Origin: HGW-17 sp964516435 | GTDB lineage: Bacteria; Myxococcota_A; Polyangia; HGW-17 | Direction of reading: 5' to 3' | Assembly: GCA_964516435.1 (NCBI GenBank) | Contig: CAZEZP010000061.1 | Coordinates: 1-64,000, forward strand | Length of the DNA stretch: 64,000 bases | Part shown: positions 62,216 through 64,000 of the stretch, one piece after another | Numbering within the stretch: the stretch's first letter is position 1 | Layout of the letters: every line of letters begins with the position of its first letter | Translations under genes and position numbers: made by a program | Notes under the pieces: generated by a model | Database searches by the model: none | What the model saw: the letters and a program-made list of their open reading frames with translations, nothing else | Told to the model about the DNA's origin: nothing

Positions 62216-63520
62216 ATGAAGCGCGTCATCGTGCTGGGGGGCGGCATCGCGGGACTCGCGGCTGCCCGGGCTGCCCGTTTGGCGGGCGCCTCCGTCGTGC
62301 TGGTGGAAAAGAACCCGGAGTTGGGCGGCTTTACGCGTTCCATCCCCGTGGATGGTTGGATTTTCGATTACGCGGGACACTTTCTGCATCTGTCCCGCGT
62401 GCAGCATCCGCTCCAGTTGGGCCAGGGCTGCGGCGAATGGCGGCACATGCCCCGCAGGGCAGGCTGCTGGGTGAACGGCAGCGTCATCGAGGCGCCCTTC
62501 CAGTATCACGTGCGGCATCTGCCCGAGCCTGTGCGGACGGAATGCATCGAAGGACTGCAGGCGGCGCTGGCGGAAGCCCGTGATTTCCGTCCGGAACCGG
62601 GAGAGAATCTGGATTCCTTTTTCCGGCGCACGTTCGGGGAAGGCATCACGCGGCATTTTCTTCGCCCCTACAACGAAAAGCTTCTGGCGCGTTCTATATC
62701 CGACTTCCCGGCAGACCGCCTGAACCGGTTCTTTCCCTTTCCGGATCCGGACGCATTGCGCCGTTCCCTGGACGCCGATTCCGCACCAGAAGCCTACAAC
62801 GCGTTTTTCTGGTATCCCGCCCGCGGCGGCATCGGCAAACTGGTGCGGCAACTGGATGCCGGGACGGATTTCCTGCGCGGTCGCGTGGACGCCGTGGACC
62901 CCGGCGAACGCCTCGTGCGGGTGGGAAACACGACGCAGCCATGGGATGCGCTGGTTTCCACCATTCCCCTGCCGGAACTGCTGCAGGCGGGGCCGGAGAA
63001 ATGGCGGGAAAAGGCCAAGGACCTGTCCGCCTCGGGCGTGGCCGTGTTCCAGTTGGGGGTGTCGGGGCCGCCGGCCGATGTCCTGCGCGAATGGCACTGG
63101 CTGTACGTGGCGGATCCCGCGCTGCCATTCTTTCGCATCGGCGTGTATTCCAATGTCTCACCAGATCTGGCCCCGCGTGGATGCCATGGCCTGTATGTGG
63201 AGGTCGGTTTTTCCATGCAGGCGCCACCGGACTGGAACGCGCTCGCGGCGCATGTGCTAGGCGCCCTGCAAACTTCAGGTTTTGTGGAGAGTTCCCGCAT
63301 CGAGGTGATGCTGCGCCATGTCCTCTTTCCGGCGTACGTGCATTTCGATGACGCCTGGGAACGCCTCGTGCCGTCCTTTCGGAAGGAACTCGAGGCGAAG
63401 GGGATTTTTTCTGCCGGGCGTTATGGAACCTGGGATTACATCGGCATGGAGGATGCCATTTTCCAGGGGGAAGAGGCCGCCCGCCGGTCCTTGCAGTTTT
63501 CTCTGCGAGAATTCACTTGA
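62216..63520 (+). CDS. FAD-dependent oxidoreductase of the protoporphyrinogen-oxidase / amine-oxidase type
   Basis: The 434-residue protein begins with a dinucleotide-binding Rossmann motif (VIVLGGGIAGLAAARAARLAGASVVLVEKN), followed by ELGGFTRSIPVDGWIFDYAGHFLHL. A middle region has FLRPYNEKLLARSISDFPADRL, RGGIGKLVRQLD and DALVSTIPLPELL. It closes with RYGTWDYIGMEDAIFQGEEAA, the FAD-contacting end of this superfamily. The last motif is seen in NAD(P)-binding_8 proteins annotated as protoporphyrinogen oxidase or UDP-galactopyranose-mutase-like enzymes, often in polysaccharide loci. The substrate is unknown. There is no signal peptide. It is coupled to the preceding lipoprotein gene by a four-base gap. 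Confidence 0.8.
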   Translation: MKRVIVLGGGIAGLAAARAARLAGASVVLVEKNPELGGFTRSIPVDGWIFDYAGHFLHLSRVQHPLQLGQGCGEWRHMPRRAGCWVNGSVIEAPFQYHVRHLPEPVRTECIEGLQAALAEARDFRPEPGENLDSFFRRTFGEGITRHFLRPYNEKLLARSISDFPADRLNRFFPFPDPDALRRSLDADSAPEAYNAFFWYPARGGIGKLVRQLDAGTDFLRGRVDAVDPGERLVRVGNTTQPWDALVSTIPLPELLQAGPEKWREKAKDLSASGVAVFQLGVSGPPADVLREWHWLYVADPALPFFRIGVYSNVSPDLAPRGCHGLYVEVGFSMQAPPDWNALAAHVLGALQTSGFVESSRIEVMLRHVLFPAYVHFDDAWERLVPSFRKELEAKGIFSAGRYGTWDYIGMEDAIFQGEEAARRSLQFSLREFT

Positions 63521-63544
63521 ACATCCGAAAAAGAACCGTATGAA
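63517..63544 (+). promoter_or_regulatory. predicted promoter of the mgtE leader transcript
   Basis: TTGAAC (63517-63522), a 16-base spacer and TATGAA (63539-63544) overlap the stop of the oxidoreductase gene and predict a start near 63551, 17 bases before the leader ORF. Confidence 0.5.
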
Positions 63545-63567
63545 CGGCGCAACGAGGTTTTCAAGCC

Positions 63568-63627
63568 ATGCATGAACTGGATCCCGACCCGAGCCCATAC
63601 GAGGACCTGATTCCGATTCTTGTCTGA
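63568..63627 (+). CDS. short Asp/Pro-rich leader peptide upstream of mgtE
   Basis: A 19-codon frame, MHELDPDPSPYEDLIPILV, starts at ATG 63568 with GAGG ten bases upstream and ends at TGA 63627, 47 bases before mgtE. Four of 19 residues are Pro and five are acidic, clustered as DPDPSPYED. The Salmonella mgtL leader (from memory beginning MEPDPTPLP) has the same kind of acidic/Pro segment, which destabilises ribosomes at low Mg2+ and so switches the transporter gene on. The similarity of composition, length and position is seen in sequence; the regulatory role is inference. A 19-codon frame alone would not be convincing; its place between a promoter and a hairpin that covers the mgtE ribosome-binding site makes it so. 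Confidence 0.5.
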   Translation: MHELDPDPSPYEDLIPILV

Positions 63628-63641
63628 ACTGCCACTGCGAC

Positions 63642-63671
63642 GCCTTCCGGGCGCCGATGGCTACCGGAGGC
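63642..63671 (+). promoter_or_regulatory. hairpin sequestering the mgtE ribosome-binding site
   Basis: GCCT-T-CCGG (63642-63650) pairs with CCGGAGGC (63664-63671) with one bulged T and a 13-base loop. The 3' arm contains CCGGAGG, the Shine-Dalgarno for ATG 63675. Folding would block mgtE translation, and ribosome position on the leader ORF just upstream could control folding. Confidence 0.55.
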
Positions 63672-63674
63672 ACC

Positions 63675-63977
63675 ATGAAGGCATCGATTGAGAATCTTCG
63701 AGACGAACTTCGCAGAAACAATACGATGGAGGTCATCCGGCTGTGCGGCAGCGTGCGGCCCCAGAAGGTGGTGAATGTCATTTCGGACTTGGAGCAGGAG
63801 GAGATCCACCAGTTGCTGGTGCTGCAGCCTGCCTACATCCGCACGGAGATCTTCAGCAACCTGCCCGAGGATCTGCAACTCAAGGTCGTGGGGCGCATGA
63901 AGCGCGACCAGTTGGCGGCGCTTATCACCGACATGGCGTCCGACGACCGCGTGGACCTGCTGCAGAGCCTTTCCTAG
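63675..63977 (+). CDS. mgtE: MgtE-type Mg2+ channel, N-terminal regulatory domain; interrupted by an in-frame TAG
   Basis: ATG 63675 (CCGGAGG five bases upstream) opens a frame of 100 residues that matches the helical MgtE N domain: MEVIRLCGSVRPQKVVNVISDLEQEEIHQLL, IFSNLPEDLQLKVVGRM and DMASDDRVDLLQSLS. MgtE proteins are Mg2+-gated Mg2+ channels whose N and CBS domains close the pore when Mg2+ is plentiful. The frame meets TAG at 63975, yet the codons after it continue the expected sequence (EVREGLLP) to the window edge. So either GAG has mutated to TAG, the base call is wrong, or the protein is split, since TAGGAGGTG could act as a new ribosome-binding site. The rest of the gene is beyond the window. 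Confidence 0.75.
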   Translation: MKASIENLRDELRRNNTMEVIRLCGSVRPQKVVNVISDLEQEEIHQLLVLQPAYIRTEIFSNLPEDLQLKVVGRMKRDQLAALITDMASDDRVDLLQSLS

Positions 63978-64000
63978 GAGGTGCGCGAGGGGCTGCTGCC

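Noticed and set aside
63975..63977. Read-through of TAG as pyrrolysine or by a suppressor in mgtE
   Set aside because: Nothing else in the window suggests recoding: another gene (gyrB) ends in TAG as an ordinary stop, and MgtE is not a known pyrrolysine protein. Mutation or a base-call error is simpler.

Overview
This 64 kb window is GC-rich and densely coded. It looks like a chromosomal segment of a myxobacterium-like (Myxococcota / former deltaproteobacterial) organism, possibly from a metagenome assembly. That placement is an inference from gene content: two proline-rich transmembrane Ser/Thr kinases, an FHA protein with an AgmX/PglI-like tail, an IgGFc-binding-type lipoprotein, a MopE-type metal-binding lipoprotein, Cys-rich lipoproteins, an MXAN_5187-like protein and at least nine predicted lipoproteins. 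I see no insertion sequence, prophage or CRISPR array. About 50 genes are supported, plus one tRNA-Leu(UAG).

Layout. 1-4.7 kb: start of a lipoprotein gene running off the left edge, tRNA-Leu, then a secreted ten-domain IPT/TIG protein with a CBM9-like partner. 4.7-10.9 kb: B12/radical-SAM protein, NTF2-like protein, TPR-AIM24 protein, pgsA, an MXAN_5187-like protein, a lipoprotein with two TolR/ExbD-like halves and a small lipoprotein. 11-18.4 kb: gyrB, a TPR protein, a Ser/Thr kinase, a Cys-rich lipoprotein whose signal peptide is frameshifted, and an unknown helical protein. 18.7-23 kb: a MEDS-REC protein, radC, ftsW and a lipoprotein. 23-30.3 kb: FHA/AgmX-like protein, cysteine synthase, an inositol-phosphate-type cytidylyltransferase, a small outer-membrane protein, a substrate-binding-like protein and a hybrid-length histidine kinase. 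30.4-39.8 kb: kinase plus IgGFc-binding lipoprotein (minus strand), serine hydrolase, an M20-fold lipoprotein that has lost its metal ligands, a membrane protein and a second B12/radical-SAM protein. 39.9-48.4 kb: antiporter-EIIA fusion, a dCache histidine kinase overlapping an HD-GYP response regulator, a rhomboid-like protein, YjbQ and a Cys-rich/sulfatase-modifying lipoprotein. 48.4-55.9 kb, minus strand: an OmpA-type barrel protein followed by a tight six-gene set (3-TM protein, helical protein, SPFH-zinc-ribbon protein, PilZ-like protein, LD-carboxypeptidase, membrane-anchored CHAT protease). 56-64 kb: orphan OppF-type ATPase, nadA overlapping a SctL/FliH-SctN/FliI pair, a MopE-type lipoprotein, an FAD oxidoreductase and the start of mgtE.

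Most noteworthy: (1) upstream of mgtE, a promoter, a 19-codon Asp/Pro-rich leader ORF resembling the Mg2+-sensing leader mgtL, and a hairpin that buries the mgtE ribosome-binding site; (2) the minus-strand SPFH/LD-carboxypeptidase/CHAT cluster, which looks like an uncharacterised envelope-surveillance or defence module; (3) a secreted M20 pseudo-enzyme; (4) an orphan type-III-secretion-like stator/ATPase pair fused to nadA in one operon; (5) two likely inactivating or frame-disrupting lesions (16661-16681 and the TAG in mgtE at 63975). Several promoters place the start of transcription within a few bases of the start codon, suggesting leaderless mRNAs.

All function calls are from reading translated sequence; no database search was possible.
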